Source: Filomicrobium insigne (GTDB taxonomy: Bacteria > Pseudomonadota > Alphaproteobacteria > Rhizobiales > Hyphomicrobiaceae). Taken from it: DNA of 64,000 nt. How positions within the stretch are numbered: the stretch's first letter is position 1; every line of letters begins with the position of its first letter. Location: assembly GCF_900104305.1 (NCBI RefSeq), contig NZ_FNJC01000002.1, positions 434,001-498,000 on the forward strand. Reading direction: 5' to 3'. This document shows, piece by piece, positions 26,688 through 36,245 of the stretch. Position numbers and translations under genes: made by a program. Below the pieces are notes generated by a model, which was given only the letters and a program-made list of their open reading frames with translations, searched no databases and had not been told where the DNA came from.

Positions 26688-28667
26688 ATGCTGAACGGCG
26701 ACAGCTCCATTGGACGCATCGTATCCGTTACCGGTGGCAAGGCGATCCTTATGCTCGATCCTCCGGCCGAAGGCAGCCCAGCTATGGCCGGCAATCGGCC
26801 CGAAATGGGCACATTGCTAGCTATCGACACCTCGAATACGATCGTGCTCGCCATCGTATCCGCATTAAGTGTGCCCGTCCCTGCACAACGGGACGGCGAA
26901 GGCGAGATTTGGATCGCTGAACTCAACCTCGTTGGAGAGCTCTCCAGAGATCGCCATAGCGAGACGAGGTTCAATCGTGGTGTTACGAGCTACCCTGCAC
27001 TTGGTGATCGCGTTCGCGTTGCCGCAAAGAGTGAGTTGCAGCTCGCATTTTACGGCTTCGATTCAGACAGCGTTCGCGTCGGCACGCTCCGCCAGGACAG
27101 CACGATTCCGGCTATCATTAAGGTCGATGATTTGCTCGGAAAGCACTTTGCGATCCTCGGCACGACAGGTACCGGAAAATCTTGCGGCACAGCACTCATC
27201 CTGCGCGCAATTCTCGACAAACATCCCGCCGCCCATATTGTGCTGCTCGACCCACACAACGAATACGCGAGCGCGTTCCAGGGCCGGGCCGAGGTCATTT
27301 CTCCAAGAAATCTGCAACTTCCATTTTGGCTTCTGACATTCGAGGAAGCAGTCGAAGTTCTGATTGGTGACGTTACACGCAAAGCAGAAATCGAAATCCT
27401 TCAGGAACTGATCCCACTCGCGAAAGCACGTTACGGCATCGGCCGAAGCCCGGACGCGGTGAACCAACGGCTACGACGCCCATCGATTGATCCCAGCCGC
27501 TACACAATCGACTCACCCGTTCCTTATCGTATTTCGGACCTCGTAAGTCTGATCGACGAACGCATGGGTAAACTCGAGAACAAGCGGGATCTTGCGCCCT
27601 ATCGTCAGCTCAGAGCACACATTGAGAGCATATCCTCCGATGTCCGCTATGCCTTCATGTTCGGATCAGTCACCGTCTATGACGGAATGGCGCAAATCCT
27701 TGGTCGTATTTTCCGTGTACCGGTAGACAACAAGCCGATTACAATTCTGGAACTCACGGGCCTTCCGACCGAAATCATAAACGTGGTCGTTTCCGTCATC
27801 TGCCGTATGACGTTCGACTTCGCACTCTGGGGTGAAGGCCAAGTCCCCGTGACACTCGTATGCGAAGAAGCACATCGATACATTCCCGCAAACACCGACC
27901 TCGGCTTCGAACCGTGCAAACGCGCCATCGCCCGCATTGCCAAGGAAGGACGCAAGTACGGAGCCTCTCTCTGCATCGTCACTCAGCGCCCCGCCGAGAT
28001 CGATCCCACGATCCTCTCTCAGTGCAACACCGTGTTCGCGTTGCGCATGTCCAATGATAGAGACCAGAATATCGTGAAGGCCGCAGTTTCCGATCCCGGT
28101 TCAGGCCTTCTCGAATTTCTACCCGCGTTGGGGCAGCGCGAAGCAATCGCATTTGGCGATGGTGTGTCGCTCCCCGTACGTATCCATTTTGATGAGCTGC
28201 CAGAAGATTGTCTGCCACGCTCAGCCGCCGCGCGGTTTACCCACTGCTGGCAGCAATCTATCGGAGATCAGAAACTTCTAGAGCACATCGTAGAGCGCTG
28301 GCGCTCATTGGGCAGCGGCCAAGTAACCGCGACAACCCACGAATTGTTTGCTGAAAGTCTAGCTGTTTCCGACATGGATGACAGGTCGGCAACGTCCCCC
28401 TCATACGCATCGACCAGCACCGACAATCTCGACGAAGTCCTTCCAGCGCTCGAAAACATCCACGAACTGCCCGAGCACGCCCCTTACGCACCACGCTTCG
28501 CGCAACCGGCCCCGGCGAGCACCGCCAAGCCTCTGCGGCCGCCGGAGCAGACGTCACCCCCACAGCTCCGCGCAGTCCCCCAACCACAGCGCGCCAATGC
28601 CCCGCCCGCCACGAGCGCAGCCCTGAAGTCATTGCGTGAACGCCTTATGCAACGCCCACAGCGTTGA
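26688..28667 (+). CDS. HerA-like hexameric ATPase/DNA translocase (DUF87)
   Basis: A 659-residue ATPase. The N-terminal 120 residues form a beta-rich HAS-barrel-like domain. A HerA/FtsK-type ATPase core follows, with Walker A GTTGTGKS (158-165), Walker B near residue 387 (VTLVCEEAH) and a sensor segment (CIVTQRPAEIDP). The last 100 residues are proline-rich and probably disordered. HerA proteins translocate duplex DNA and usually act with a NurA nuclease or, in defence systems, a SIR2 or nuclease partner; none is here. The partner gene is instead a histidine kinase, so its role in this organism is unclear. Confidence 0.85.
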   Translation: MLNGDSSIGRIVSVTGGKAILMLDPPAEGSPAMAGNRPEMGTLLAIDTSNTIVLAIVSALSVPVPAQRDGEGEIWIAELNLVGELSRDRHSETRFNRGVTSYPALGDRVRVAAKSELQLAFYGFDSDSVRVGTLRQDSTIPAIIKVDDLLGKHFAILGTTGTGKSCGTALILRAILDKHPAAHIVLLDPHNEYASAFQGRAEVISPRNLQLPFWLLTFEEAVEVLIGDVTRKAEIEILQELIPLAKARYGIGRSPDAVNQRLRRPSIDPSRYTIDSPVPYRISDLVSLIDERMGKLENKRDLAPYRQLRAHIESISSDVRYAFMFGSVTVYDGMAQILGRIFRVPVDNKPITILELTGLPTEIINVVVSVICRMTFDFALWGEGQVPVTLVCEEAHRYIPANTDLGFEPCKRAIARIAKEGRKYGASLCIVTQRPAEIDPTILSQCNTVFALRMSNDRDQNIVKAAVSDPGSGLLEFLPALGQREAIAFGDGVSLPVRIHFDELPEDCLPRSAAARFTHCWQQSIGDQKLLEHIVERWRSLGSGQVTATTHELFAESLAVSDMDDRSATSPSYASTSTDNLDEVLPALENIHELPEHAPYAPRFAQPAPASTAKPLRPPEQTSPPQLRAVPQPQRANAPPATSAALKSLRERLMQRPQR

Positions 28668-28710
28668 AGCTTGCGAGATCTAATTCAAAGCTACGATAAG
28701 CTTGGCGGTT

Positions 28711-29424
28711 TCAGCTCCGCCGAGCTTCCATGGCTGGCGCATCCGAGCTCAAATCGGCGAGCAGCGTTTCGCCTGCGATCGACCTCTGGCCAACCGCAAC
28801 CATCGTAGATTTTCCCGGGGGCAGATAAACGTCGACGCGAGATCCGAAGCGGATCAGTCCAAATCGCTGCCCGACCCCGACACTGTCGCCCTCATGAGCA
28901 AACGTAATGATGCGCCGAGAAACCATCCCCGCGATTTGCACGACCGCGATTTCATCTCCGGTTGGCATCTCGATGACCAGAGCGCGGCGTTCGTTGTCCT
29001 CGCTTGCCTTATCGGAAGTGATGTTGACGAATGCACCGGGAATATAAACGGAACGCTTCACGCGTCCGGCCACGGGCACCCGGTTGATGTGCACGTCGAA
29101 CGGCGAAAGGTGTGTCTCGATCCGCACACGCTCACGATCACCAAGCGCAAGCTCAGGTGGCGGGCGAACCTTTTCGATCGAAGCGATCATGCCGTCTGCA
29201 GCCGCAACGACAAAACCATCACGGAGCGGCGTCACGCGGTCAGGGTCTCGAAAAAAATAGGCGATGAAAATCGTGGCAAGCACCGCCAACCAGCCAAGCG
29301 GCGACCAAATGAAAAACAGGATCAGAGCCAGGATTGCCGCGACAGCGATAAACTTATGTCCGTCGCGATGAACCGGAACGAAATGACCTGCCAAACTTTC
29401 CAAAAAGCTCGATTGCTCGCGCAC
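28711..29424 (-). CDS. psd: Phosphatidylserine decarboxylase proenzyme (PSD-A type)
   Basis: A 237-residue proenzyme that makes phosphatidylethanolamine from phosphatidylserine. It has two hydrophobic segments (about 25-40 and 43-58) for membrane attachment. The self-cleavage site is Gly194-Ser195 (RFGSRVD), where Ser195 becomes the pyruvoyl cofactor. HLSPFDVHINRVP (105-117) holds the family histidine motif. The short form is typical of Rhizobiales. The synthase gene pssA, often adjacent, is not in this window. The start is GTG with AGAGGAG upstream. The gene is convergent with herA. Confidence 0.93.
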   Translation of the reverse strand: MREQSSFLESLAGHFVPVHRDGHKFIAVAAILALILFFIWSPLGWLAVLATIFIAYFFRDPDRVTPLRDGFVVAAADGMIASIEKVRPPPELALGDRERVRIETHLSPFDVHINRVPVAGRVKRSVYIPGAFVNITSDKASEDNERRALVIEMPTGDEIAVVQIAGMVSRRIITFAHEGDSVGVGQRFGLIRFGSRVDVYLPPGKSTMVAVGQRSIAGETLLADLSSDAPAMEARRS

Positions 29425-29577
29425 GTGGCAAACTCCTCTCAGGTAATCACAACCCGCATACCCGTTGGAAAGCTGAAACGCTATTCAATTCGAAAACCGA
29501 CAATCCGTTTGCGGATCCGCCGGCTTTCAAACCTGAACCTTGTCACGTGAGTTCTCCCGCGCGCCACAGATAAAACG

Positions 29578-31074
29578 TTAGCGCGACTTGATCGGAAGGG
29601 CCTCGAACCGCACCTCACCACGTTTACCTTCGATACGTAGCAACAACGCCTGCCGGCCGCTCGCCTGAACACGCTCAACACTTTCGGCAACTTCCCGCGG
29701 CGTGCGCACTTGTTCTTGGCCGGCCTCAACGATGACATCACCAGGTTTGATGTTTTTGCCCGCCGCCACGCTTTCTGGCGCAACCTCCGTGACGATCACG
29801 CCATCGACATGGGCATCGACGCTATATTTGGAGCGAAGGTCGTCAGTAAGTTCGCTCAGCGTCATACCCAGAATCGGCCCGGTTTCCCCATCCTCGGCAC
29901 TTGGCTCATCACCTGACGGAAGGATGCCTGCGTCTCCGGTTTCCTCCGCAAGCTGCCCCACCTTGACCGAAAGCGACATGGCCTTGCCTTGCCGCCATAT
30001 CTCGACCGGAACAGTCTTCCCAATCCGCGTCTGCGCTACGATCCGTGGAAGCCCGCGCATCGTCGAAACGTCTTTGCCATCGAACGACACAATCACATCT
30101 CGCGCTTGGAGGCCCGCCACCGCAGCTGGGCTATCCGGCTCAACGGCTGCAATGAGCGCGCCTTTATTGGGCGGAACGCCCAGGTCCTCCGCAATTTCGT
30201 CAGCCACGGTTTGGATACGCACGCCGAGCCAACCTCGCCGTGTCACACCATACAGCTTGAGCTGCTCAATAACATTCAGAGCCGTATCTGAGGGTACGGC
30301 AAAGCCAATACCAATGGATCCGCCGGTCGGAGAGATAATAGCCGTGTTCACTCCGATGACTTCACCATCCATGTTGAACAGAGGGCCGCCCGAGTTTCCT
30401 TTATTTATGGCTGCGTCAGTCTGCAGGTAATCATCATATGGGCCGGAATTTATGTCCCGCTCCTTGGCTGAAATGATTCCCACGGTGACCGAACCGCCCA
30501 AACCAAAGGGGTTCCCGATCGCCATCACCCAATCACCGACCTGAAGCGTCTCAGATGACCCAAACTTCACATCTTTCAGTGGCGTTTTCGGATTGACTTT
30601 GAGCAACGCCAAATCCGTTTGGGTATCCTTGCCAACGATCTTCTCGACCTTCAACTTCGACCCATTGGCGAAGTTTACATAGATCTCGTCCGCATCCGCA
30701 ATCACGTGATTGTTCGTGACGACAAGACCTTCCTTACCGTCCACGACGAATCCCGAACCAAGGGACGAAACGCGTCGTTCGATCCCTTCGTCAGCACCTG
30801 GCTGATTGAAAAAATCGTCAAAAAACTCTTCGAACGGCGAGCCCTTAGGTACCTTTGGCAGCGGCACGCCACGAGGTCCCTTTGCATGCTGGCTGGTGGA
30901 AATGTTTACGACTGCATCAATCAGGCGGCCCGCAATAGGCGCAACGCTCTTTGGACCATTCTGAGCTATCGCTCCTCGCCTTGCCCCATCAGCGGCAAGG
31001 ACAGATAGGGCCGCGATAAAGACGGCAAGAACCATCAAACCACGCAAGGGCGAACAAAAACCAAAACCTCGCAT
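29578..31074 (-). CDS. degP: Periplasmic serine protease/chaperone, DegP/Do family
   Basis: A 498-residue HtrA-family protease for misfolded envelope proteins. It has a signal sequence in the first 38 residues and a trypsin-like domain with catalytic triad His123 (VVTNNHVI), Asp154 (QTDLALLK) and Ser228 (KGNSGGPLF). Two PDZ domains follow, at about 275-370 and 395-490. It is the last gene after hflK-hflC-DUF2065 on the same strand, a common alphaproteobacterial arrangement linking FtsH control with periplasmic proteolysis. A hairpin before it suggests partly independent expression. Confidence 0.92.
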   Translation of the reverse strand: MRGFGFCSPLRGLMVLAVFIAALSVLAADGARRGAIAQNGPKSVAPIAGRLIDAVVNISTSQHAKGPRGVPLPKVPKGSPFEEFFDDFFNQPGADEGIERRVSSLGSGFVVDGKEGLVVTNNHVIADADEIYVNFANGSKLKVEKIVGKDTQTDLALLKVNPKTPLKDVKFGSSETLQVGDWVMAIGNPFGLGGSVTVGIISAKERDINSGPYDDYLQTDAAINKGNSGGPLFNMDGEVIGVNTAIISPTGGSIGIGFAVPSDTALNVIEQLKLYGVTRRGWLGVRIQTVADEIAEDLGVPPNKGALIAAVEPDSPAAVAGLQARDVIVSFDGKDVSTMRGLPRIVAQTRIGKTVPVEIWRQGKAMSLSVKVGQLAEETGDAGILPSGDEPSAEDGETGPILGMTLSELTDDLRSKYSVDAHVDGVIVTEVAPESVAAGKNIKPGDVIVEAGQEQVRTPREVAESVERVQASGRQALLLRIEGKRGEVRFEALPIKSR

Positions 31075-31226
31075 ACGGTTGACACTCCCAGGTTAGCGGC
31101 CCCAAGCGCAAGTGGCGGAGTACAGCTCTGCGGATATTGTTCACTCTGCCACTGGACCAAAAGAAGGTTTGGCTAACCTAGCGACCCTGTCAATCCGGAG
31201 AATTCACTCTTGGCCTGAAACGAGAA

Positions 31227-31256
31227 ACGCCGCCACGAAACCTTCCGTGGCGGCGT
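31227..31256 (-). terminator. Hairpin after DUF2065, terminator or attenuator
   Basis: Eleven-base-pair stem ACGCCGCCACG/CGTGGCGGCGT (31227-31237 with 31246-31256) with an eight-base loop. On the minus strand it is followed by TTCTCGTTTC, a moderately T-rich tail. It lies between DUF2065 and degP. Confidence 0.7.
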
Positions 31257-31277
31257 CAAGATATGGTTAGAACGAAC

Positions 31278-31463
31278 TCATCCCCGGATCAGCCAAACAA
31301 TGGCAAAACCAATGGCAACCGCCACCCAGCCAGCCAGACGCAACGACTTCTCCGGCGTCTGGGCAGCCCGGCTGAGCATCGACAGTGCAACCCCAGGAGC
31401 GACTGCCCACAATAGCCCTTCGATGACGAGGACAAGGCCTATCGCGACAGCAAGGTCCGTCAT
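31278..31463 (-). CDS. DUF2065 family small membrane protein
   Basis: A 61-residue protein with two membrane helices (about 3-28 and 42-58) and a conserved-looking loop with an RAAQTPEKSLRLAGW segment. The sequence and size fit DUF2065 (YjeT in E. coli), which lies next to hflC in many genomes. It starts 15 bases after the hflC stop. Its role is unknown; association with the HflKC complex is inferred from gene order only. Confidence 0.85.
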   Translation of the reverse strand: MTDLAVAIGLVLVIEGLLWAVAPGVALSMLSRAAQTPEKSLRLAGWVAVAIGFAIVWLIRG

Positions 31464-31477
31464 ATTTCAAAACGCAC

Positions 31478-32419
31478 TTATTGCGGAGCAGGCGATCTCG
31501 ACGCCGGCCCACTTGGCTGCGCCCCTTGTGGGTTGTTGAAATATTCGAAGAACTGCGAGTCGGGCGAAATCAACATACGTGTATCACCCGGCGACATACC
31601 CTTCTCGTAAGCCTGCATCGATCGATAGAAGCCGAAGAAGTCTTCGTCTCTGCCGTAAGCTTCCGCAAAAATTCTGTTCCGCTCGGCATCGCCTTCACCT
31701 CGAGTGATCTCGGCCTTTTTCGTCGCTTCAGCCAGAATCACCGTTGCTTCACGATCAGCCGTCGCCCGAATGCGGTTCGCAGCGGCATTACCTTCCGATC
31801 GAATTTCCGTCGCCTCGCGCTGGCGTTCGGTCTGCATGCGCCGATAGACGGCTTCCGAGTTCGCTTCTGGCAGATCGGCACGCTTAATGCGCACATCCAC
31901 GACGCTGATGCCGAGGTCCTTAGCCTCGCGATTCACACGCTCCAGAATCGACGTCATGAGCTCTTCGCGCTTATCGCGGACAAGCTCCTGGAATGTCGCG
32001 TTACCGAGCGTATTACGCAGCGAGGACTCGATCACGTTGCTGAGGCGTTGCCGTGCAATCCGCTCGTCCCGCACCGTTTGGTAGAACAGCAGCGGATTGA
32101 TGATTCGAAAACGCGCAAAAGCATCAACGACAAGACGCTTCTGGTCCGAAGCGATAACTTCCAACGGCTCCGCCTCAAGGTCGAGGATACGCTTATCGTA
32201 GAACTCCACCGTCTGGACGACCGGAATTTTCCAATACAGGCCCGCGTCGTTCACTGGCTGACCATCCGGGCCAACCTCAAACTCATTGATCACGTTTACT
32301 GGCTTACCGAACTCGAGAACGATCGCCTGCTCGGTCTGCCGTACGATAAATGCCGACAGGTAAACGACGGCCGCGCTGAGACCTGCCAGAATGATCAGAA
32401 TGGCTAATAGCGTGCGCAT
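31478..32419 (-). CDS. hflC: HflC, SPFH-domain modulator of FtsH protease
   Basis: A 313-residue membrane protein with one N-terminal helix (residues 4-24), an SPFH/band-7 domain (about 25-190) and a long charged coiled-coil region (190-260). With HflK it forms the large periplasmic cage that surrounds FtsH and limits access of membrane substrates. The stretch RIKRADLPEANSEAVYRRM is characteristic of HflC. It follows hflK by five bases in the same operon. Confidence 0.93.
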   Translation of the reverse strand: MRTLLAILIILAGLSAAVVYLSAFIVRQTEQAIVLEFGKPVNVINEFEVGPDGQPVNDAGLYWKIPVVQTVEFYDKRILDLEAEPLEVIASDQKRLVVDAFARFRIINPLLFYQTVRDERIARQRLSNVIESSLRNTLGNATFQELVRDKREELMTSILERVNREAKDLGISVVDVRIKRADLPEANSEAVYRRMQTERQREATEIRSEGNAAANRIRATADREATVILAEATKKAEITRGEGDAERNRIFAEAYGRDEDFFGFYRSMQAYEKGMSPGDTRMLISPDSQFFEYFNNPQGAQPSGPASRSPAPQ

Positions 32420-32424
32420 TGGCG

Positions 32425-33594
32425 TTATTCGCTCCCCTTAGCTGCAGTACCGGCGCGTTGGCGCAGCGGTTCAAGTGGCAGGTAGGGGACCACTCCAGAA
32501 GTGTTGCCCTTTGAATCCATGATGATTTTATCCGTACCTTGGTAGACCCGTTCCATGGTTTCCAAGAACAAGCGCCTGCGTGTCACGTCGGGAGCCTTGC
32601 GATATTCCTCGTAGACTTTTTCAAAGCGTGCAGCCTGACCAGTGGCTTCCTGAACAGCCTGCTGCTTGTAACCTTCCGCAGCCTGGAGAATACGCTCAGC
32701 CTGACCACGCGCCTCAGGCACAACCTTGTTTGCGTACCCGAAAGCTTCGTTCTGAATGCGTTCGTTGTCAGCTTTAGCCGCCTGGACGTCACGGAACGCG
32801 TCGATGACCTTCAGCGGCGGATCCACTTTCTGGAGCTGAACGCGCGTCACACGAATACCGGAACCATAGCTATCCAGCGTCTTCTGCATAAGCACGCGCA
32901 CGTCATCTTCGGTTTTCTGACGTGCACCTGTCAGGATCGGCTGAATATCACTCTTGCCGACAACCTCGCGCATCGCTGCCTCGGCAACCTCTTTCACCGT
33001 CTCATCCGGGAATTGCAGGTTGAAAAGATATTGCTCGGCGCCTGTCTGTCCCGTGTTCGGATCCTTGTCCTCTGCCTTAATGCGCCAGAACACCACGAAA
33101 TCCACGTCAACAATGTTCTCGTCGCCCGTAAGCATCAGGCTTTCTTCGGTGACGTCCCGCTTAGCGACCCCGCGCATGCTACTTACTGAGCGCATACCGA
33201 TCTCAATGGAGTTCTCACGTGTCACCTTGGGCAACATCACTTCCTCAAGCGGATAAGGCAGACGGAAATGCAGACCTGGGCCTTCCTGACGATTGAACTG
33301 ACCGAAGCGCAAAACGACGCCGAGTTCGTCTGGCCGCACCGTGAACGTGAAAGCAAAGAAACCAACGAACGCAGCGGCAATCGCCGCAATAAGCAACAAG
33401 AGCGGTCCAGGCACCCCACCTGAATGCATGACTTGCTTCATCCGGTCTTGGCCGCGCTTGAGCATTTCTTCCAGATCTGGCTGCTGACCGCCGCCGCCTG
33501 GACCATGCTGACCGCCGCCTCCAGGACCTTGTCCCCAGGGGCCGCCTCCGCTCTTCCAACCACCGCCGCCGCCATTTTGATTATTCCAGGGCAT
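32425..33594 (-). CDS. hflK: HflK, SPFH-domain modulator of FtsH protease
   Basis: A 389-residue partner of HflC. The first 45 residues are glycine- and asparagine-rich (a cytoplasmic low-complexity tail normal for HflK), then come a membrane helix near 62-82, the SPFH domain (about 85-260) and a coiled-coil region rich in Ala, Glu and Gln. The DPPLKVIDAFRDVQAAKAD segment is a clear HflK mark. It is the first gene of the hflKC-DUF2065 unit, lying 250 bases after folA in the same direction. Confidence 0.93.
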   Translation of the reverse strand: MPWNNQNGGGGGWKSGGGPWGQGPGGGGQHGPGGGGQQPDLEEMLKRGQDRMKQVMHSGGVPGPLLLLIAAIAAAFVGFFAFTFTVRPDELGVVLRFGQFNRQEGPGLHFRLPYPLEEVMLPKVTRENSIEIGMRSVSSMRGVAKRDVTEESLMLTGDENIVDVDFVVFWRIKAEDKDPNTGQTGAEQYLFNLQFPDETVKEVAEAAMREVVGKSDIQPILTGARQKTEDDVRVLMQKTLDSYGSGIRVTRVQLQKVDPPLKVIDAFRDVQAAKADNERIQNEAFGYANKVVPEARGQAERILQAAEGYKQQAVQEATGQAARFEKVYEEYRKAPDVTRRRLFLETMERVYQGTDKIIMDSKGNTSGVVPYLPLEPLRQRAGTAAKGSE

Positions 33595-33843
33595 ACGTCT
33601 TAAGCCTCATGTCTGTTGGAAGGCATGGGCGCCAATTTCGCATAGCGATGGCAGCACCACGTGAGAAGTTCATGATCCGTGCGGACATCGGATCAAAAAA
33701 TATTGTCCGCCCGCTTATAGGGCATCGAACCCTGCGCGCGCAAACAACCGCTTCGAATTTGGTGATGCAGACGCTGCCGTCAAGACGATATTGCGACCTA
33801 AATCCATGCAAACAGTCAAAAAATACGGTTGCAGAGGCAGCAA

Positions 33844-34353
33844 TTAGATCCGATCCATAATTTTTAAGGTTGCTGCGTACTGATCCCGCTCGGTCCTGGG
33901 AATGGGCTCCCGGCCAACCTCTCGCCATATTTCAGCATCGAGCGGAGGAAATATTGTGTCGCCTTCTGGCGTCCCGTGCACCTGCGTCCAGTAGATTCTG
34001 TCCGCATGATCCAACGTATCCTTATAAATCTGCGCACCTCCGATGACTGCAACCTCGTCTGCGCCGCGCGCCTCCGCCAACTCTCGCGCGAGAGCAAGCG
34101 CTGCGTCAACATTGGTAACGACATATGCGCCATCAGCCTTAAAATCAGCGCTGCGGGTTACAACGATATTGTCGCGTCCATCCAAGGGCCGTTTCGGTAG
34201 GGAATCCCACGTCCGGCGCCCCATGACGATGGGCTTACCCATCGTCAAACGACGAAACAGCTTCAGATCGGAAGAAAGACGCCAGGGCAGTTCCCCATCG
34301 CGGCCAATGACACCGTTCTCCGCCACGGCAACAACAAATGCGACTTTTACCAT
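33844..34353 (-). CDS. folA: Dihydrofolate reductase
   Basis: A 169-residue enzyme that reduces dihydrofolate with NADPH, regenerating the folate oxidised by ThyA. Motifs are AENGVIGRDGELPWRL near residue 9, GRRTWDSLP near residue 44 and the nucleotide loop VIGGAQIYK near residue 101. The ATG at 34353 follows GAGGAG closely and gives the standard length; the frame extends to 34395 but would add 14 atypical residues. It follows thyA in the same direction, the common thyA-folA pairing. Confidence 0.95.
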   Translation of the reverse strand: MVKVAFVVAVAENGVIGRDGELPWRLSSDLKLFRRLTMGKPIVMGRRTWDSLPKRPLDGRDNIVVTRSADFKADGAYVVTNVDAALALARELAEARGADEVAVIGGAQIYKDTLDHADRIYWTQVHGTPEGDTIFPPLDAEIWREVGREPIPRTERDQYAATLKIMDRI

Positions 34354-34404
34354 GAACTCCTCTGGCAATTCAGCCCCGATGGGCGTGTCTGACACGCGAT
34401 GCGG

Positions 34405-35199
34405 CTAAACCGCTACGTCGGCCTTGATATGCGGATGCGGATCGTAGCCCTGGATCTCGAAGTCTTCATACGTGAAATCAAAAATGTCTCCGACGTCGGG
34501 ATTGATCCACATTTGCGGAAGAGGCCGCGGTCTGCGAGCCAATTGTTGATCAGCCTGTTCCAGATGGTTCAGATAAAGATGCGCATCTCCCAGCGTGTGA
34601 ACGAAGTCACCAGGCTGCAGCTCTGTGACTTGCGCCATCATCATAGTCAGCAAAGCATAAGACGCGATATTGAACGGAACCCCCAGGAAAATATCCGCCG
34701 AACGCTGATAAAGCTGACAGGATAAGCGTCCATCCGCGACATAGAACTGAAAGAGGCAATGGCACGGCGCCAAAGCCATATCCGGGACGTCCGCTGGATT
34801 CCATGCCGACACAATCAACCGGCGACTGTCGGGATTGGTCCGGATCTGATCGACAACATCGCTGATTTGATCGACCGCACGCCCATCGAGCGTCGCCCAT
34901 GAACGCCACTGCTTACCATAGACCGGGCCGAGCTCGCCGTTTTCGTCAGCCCATTCATCCCAGATGGTTACGCCATGCTCGCGCAGGTATTTGACGTTCG
35001 TGTCGCCGGTTAAGAACCACAACAACTCATGGATGATCGACCTCACGTGCAGCTTTTTGGTCGTCACCAACGGAAAACCCTCGGAGAGATCGAAACGCAT
35101 CTGGTGTCCGAACACGCTTAACGTGCCAGTTCCAGTACGATCGGTTTTCCGCGTGCCGTGCTGGAGCACACGCGCCAGCAAATCGAGATAATTCTGCAT
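34405..35199 (-). CDS. thyA: Thymidylate synthase
   Basis: A 264-residue enzyme, the same length as the E. coli protein, that methylates dUMP to dTMP with methylene-tetrahydrofolate. Catalytic Cys146 lies in [10 protein letters not shown], with the phosphate-binding arginines in RTGTGT (21-26) and [12 protein letters not shown] (124-135). The folate-binding region YDPHP lies near the C-terminus. It is upstream of folA and downstream of a CPBP membrane protein gene on the same strand. Confidence 0.97.
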   Translation of the reverse strand: MQNYLDLLARVLQHGTRKTDRTGTGTLSVFGHQMRFDLSEGFPLVTTKKLHVRSIIHELLWFLTGDTNVKYLREHGVTIWDEWADENGELGPVYGKQWRSWATLDGRAVDQISDVVDQIRTNPDSRRLIVSAWNPADVPDMALAPCHCLFQFYVADGRLSCQLYQRSADIFLGVPFNIASYALLTMMMAQVTELQPGDFVHTLGDAHLYLNHLEQADQQLARRPRPLPQMWINPDVGDIFDFTYEDFEIQGYDPHPHIKADVAV

Positions 35200-35259
35200 G
35201 AAGTCAGCCTAGCCCGATTCCCAGTAGGACCACATCGGTCCATCGGTTTCGATCAATCT

Positions 35260-36000
35260 CTACGCGGGCACGGGAAACGCCGCGAGATAGGAGATGATCA
35301 CACCATTATAGACGCCGTGGCAAATGATCGGCACCCATAGGCTCCCCGTCTGCCACAGGAGCCAGCTCAGCACGAGTCCGACGAGAAACACTTCTCCCAG
35401 ACCAGCCAGCGAATAGCCCGCGTGCAGTCCCGTCCAGGCGACCGTCGTAATCACCGCCGCATTCACAAATCCCAACCGCGATTTCGCCAGCGCCGACTGA
35501 AGGAACCCCCGAAACAACAGTTCTTCCGAGAGGGGAGCGCCAATCACGGCGACCAGCGCTAATGCCCACCCCCACGGGGACTGCATGATTTCCCACAACG
35601 GTCGGAGATCGCCGACCAGGTCGTCAGGAAAAATAAGAAAAGTCAGCAAAGTATAGACAAGCGTGACACCCGCTATGAACGCGAGGCCGTTCGCGACATC
35701 TCGCCACCCTCCCGCAGGCTGGCGCAACGCTAGAACATCGGCGCGCCGCCCCCCGAAGAAGCCGGCAGCGAGAACCGTAAGCCCTATAATAAGAAGCTGT
35801 ACCAGAAGCTCGACCCAGAGCGATCGGCCTTGCGAATCAGGTTGGCCTTCATTGGCCAGCACAAGAATGCCAAACCCCGCCGCTGCAGCACCAATGAAGA
35901 TCACGAACGTGGCCAATACCGCCAGAACTGGGCCCCACCCGGTGCGCGCGTGATAGGCCGGTGTATATGGAAAGGCGCGCGCCAAATATGCGAGAGGCAT
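35260..36000 (-). CDS. CPBP-family intramembrane metalloprotease (Abi/RCE1-like)
   Basis: A 246-residue membrane protein with about seven or eight helices. Family motif 1 is the EE pair in PLSEELLFRGFLQ (near residue 158), and histidines follow in TGLHAGYS (near 192) and in ICHGVYN (near 229), the putative zinc/catalytic residues of the CAAX-prenyl-protease/Abi group. Bacterial members are thought to process membrane proteins or give bacteriocin self-immunity, but the substrate is unknown. It is the first gene upstream of thyA and 61 bases from it. Confidence 0.88.
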   Translation of the reverse strand: MPLAYLARAFPYTPAYHARTGWGPVLAVLATFVIFIGAAAAGFGILVLANEGQPDSQGRSLWVELLVQLLIIGLTVLAAGFFGGRRADVLALRQPAGGWRDVANGLAFIAGVTLVYTLLTFLIFPDDLVGDLRPLWEIMQSPWGWALALVAVIGAPLSEELLFRGFLQSALAKSRLGFVNAAVITTVAWTGLHAGYSLAGLGEVFLVGLVLSWLLWQTGSLWVPIICHGVYNGVIISYLAAFPVPA

Positions 36001-36245
36001 GCCCTGAAACCCTTCTTCTACCTATCCGTTATCCCTTAGGACGCCCAGATAACGGGCTAAAACGGACAAGCTTTATGGATCCGTGAAGACCCGGCGAATC
36101 ATAATACCGGACGCTGAATTCTGAGGATAAAGCGAAGGCAGAAATGTCACCCTGAAGCATTCGCTCACACGAACTATCGCCTGTGTAGCGGTCCTGCCTT
36201 GCAACGACACTTTTTTTTCACTTGCAGCCGTCATATATTCAAATC
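36001..36245. other. Divergent intergenic region between the CPBP gene and ssrA
   Basis: No gene is apparent. It must hold the promoters of both the CPBP gene and the tmRNA. A T8 run occurs at 36211-36218, and TATATT at 36234-36239 is a possible -10 element for ssrA, though no good -35 partner at 17 bases is seen. Confidence 0.4.

Noticed and set aside
26688-28667. HerA-like gene as part of an anti-phage system
   Set aside because: No SIR2, DUF4297, NurA or other nuclease partner is adjacent, and no mobile-element context is seen.
28698-28727. Eleven-bp stem overlapping the psd stop as a terminator
   Set aside because: It contains a wobble pair, overlaps the coding end, and has no T-run on either strand.
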